A stretch of 64,000 bases of DNA from positions 73,091 to 137,090 of the forward strand of contig NZ_JAKVCW010000014.1 of assembly GCF_022448905.1 (NCBI RefSeq). The letters are read 5' to 3'. The stretch comes from Shimia sp. (GTDB lineage Bacteria; Pseudomonadota; Alphaproteobacteria; Rhodobacterales; Rhodobacteraceae). A program made the translations under genes and the position numbers. Shown one piece after another: positions 63,872 to 64,000 of this stretch (position 1 is the stretch's first letter; each line of letters opens with the position of its first letter). The notes beneath the pieces were generated by a model. The model had not been told where the DNA came from and did no database searches. It saw nothing but the letters and a program-made list of their open reading frames with translations.

Positions 63872-63940
63872 TCTTCGGCACTTTACACCAGACGCAAAGC
63901 GGCTATTGTCGCGCCGCTGACCTTGGTTGGCGTGTTGGTT

Positions 63941-64000
63941 GCCCGCGTGGTGGAATGGTAGACACAGGAGACTTAAAATCTCTAGGCCGATTATGGCCGT
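63941..64000 (+). tRNA. tRNA-Leu (anticodon UAA), 5' part
   Basis: The 5' acceptor strand GCCCGCG is followed by GGTGGAATGGTAGACAC, the D-arm of a tRNA-Leu, then GGAGA, loop CTTAAAA (anticodon TAA), TCTCT, and the beginning of a long variable arm. The gene runs off the right end of the window. Confidence 0.93.

Noticed and set aside
1..64000. CRISPR arrays, prophage, insertion sequences, toxin-antitoxin or defence islands
   Set aside because: No regularly spaced repeats, transposase, integrase, phage structural or defence-type genes were seen on either strand.

Overview
The window looks like chromosome of a marine alphaproteobacterium of the Roseobacter group (Rhodobacterales). The basis is the GC-rich coding, the gene content (Lin0512 pair with cobO/cobQ, PleD next to DUF3572, a PutA without the DNA-binding domain and its divergent Lrp regulator, a DMSP-lyase-like cupin) and a dispersed hairpin/GATATTT element between genes. 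There is no prophage, insertion sequence, plasmid gene or CRISPR array. Genes are tightly packed on both strands and many neighbours overlap by 4 bases.

Layout. 1-3.6 kb: cobalamin region. A B12 riboswitch on the minus strand controls a truncated DUF1636 gene; on the plus strand run cobO, a membrane protein, two tandem Lin0512 genes and cobQ. 3.7-9.2 kb: carnitine catabolism, with a CdhR-type regulator, the dehydrocarnitine-cleaving enzyme, an L-carnitine dehydrogenase/thioesterase fusion and an SDR, interrupted by two unrelated genes and a nested palindrome. 9.3-13.5 kb: XRE regulator, DUF2061/desaturase pair, EamA exporter, Nudix hydrolase, DUF983. 13.7-15.9 kb: EF-hand protein followed by an ECF sigma factor, a membrane protein and a CnrX-like sensor. 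16-24 kb: PleD-like protein, DUF3572, HAD phosphatase, MttB-family methyltransferase, DUF4153 protein, and an H-NOX-like protein coupled to a diguanylate cyclase.

23.8-29.5 kb: LysR plus xdhABC for purine oxidation. 29.5-31.6 kb: minus-strand operon of a medium-chain dehydrogenase, a DMSP-lyase-family cupin and DUF1801. 31.8-41.4 kb: a long plus-strand cluster that carries tryptophan through kynurenine to anthranilate (kynA, kynU), activates anthranilate with CoA, and opens the ring with the fused 2-aminobenzoyl-CoA monooxygenase/reductase followed by beta-oxidation-type enzymes, a MarR regulator and a RidA protein. 42.4-45.2 kb: IclR regulator divergent from a CaiB/BaiF CoA-transferase and a citryl-CoA-lyase-like enzyme, a compact pathway whose substrate I cannot name.

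45.3-64 kb: tRNA-Gly, an ABC exporter, an acyl-CoA synthetase, glpK, PhnA, dtd, a thioesterase, metF/metR, a Hint-domain protein, a CurA-like reductase, SuhB, a GFA protein, a rhomboid protease, putA with its Lrp regulator, a TPR protein, and the start of a tRNA-Leu. The overall picture is scavenging of nitrogenous osmolytes, amino acids and purines, with c-di-GMP and alternative-sigma signalling. All functions are read from sequence and remembered family features; no database search was run.
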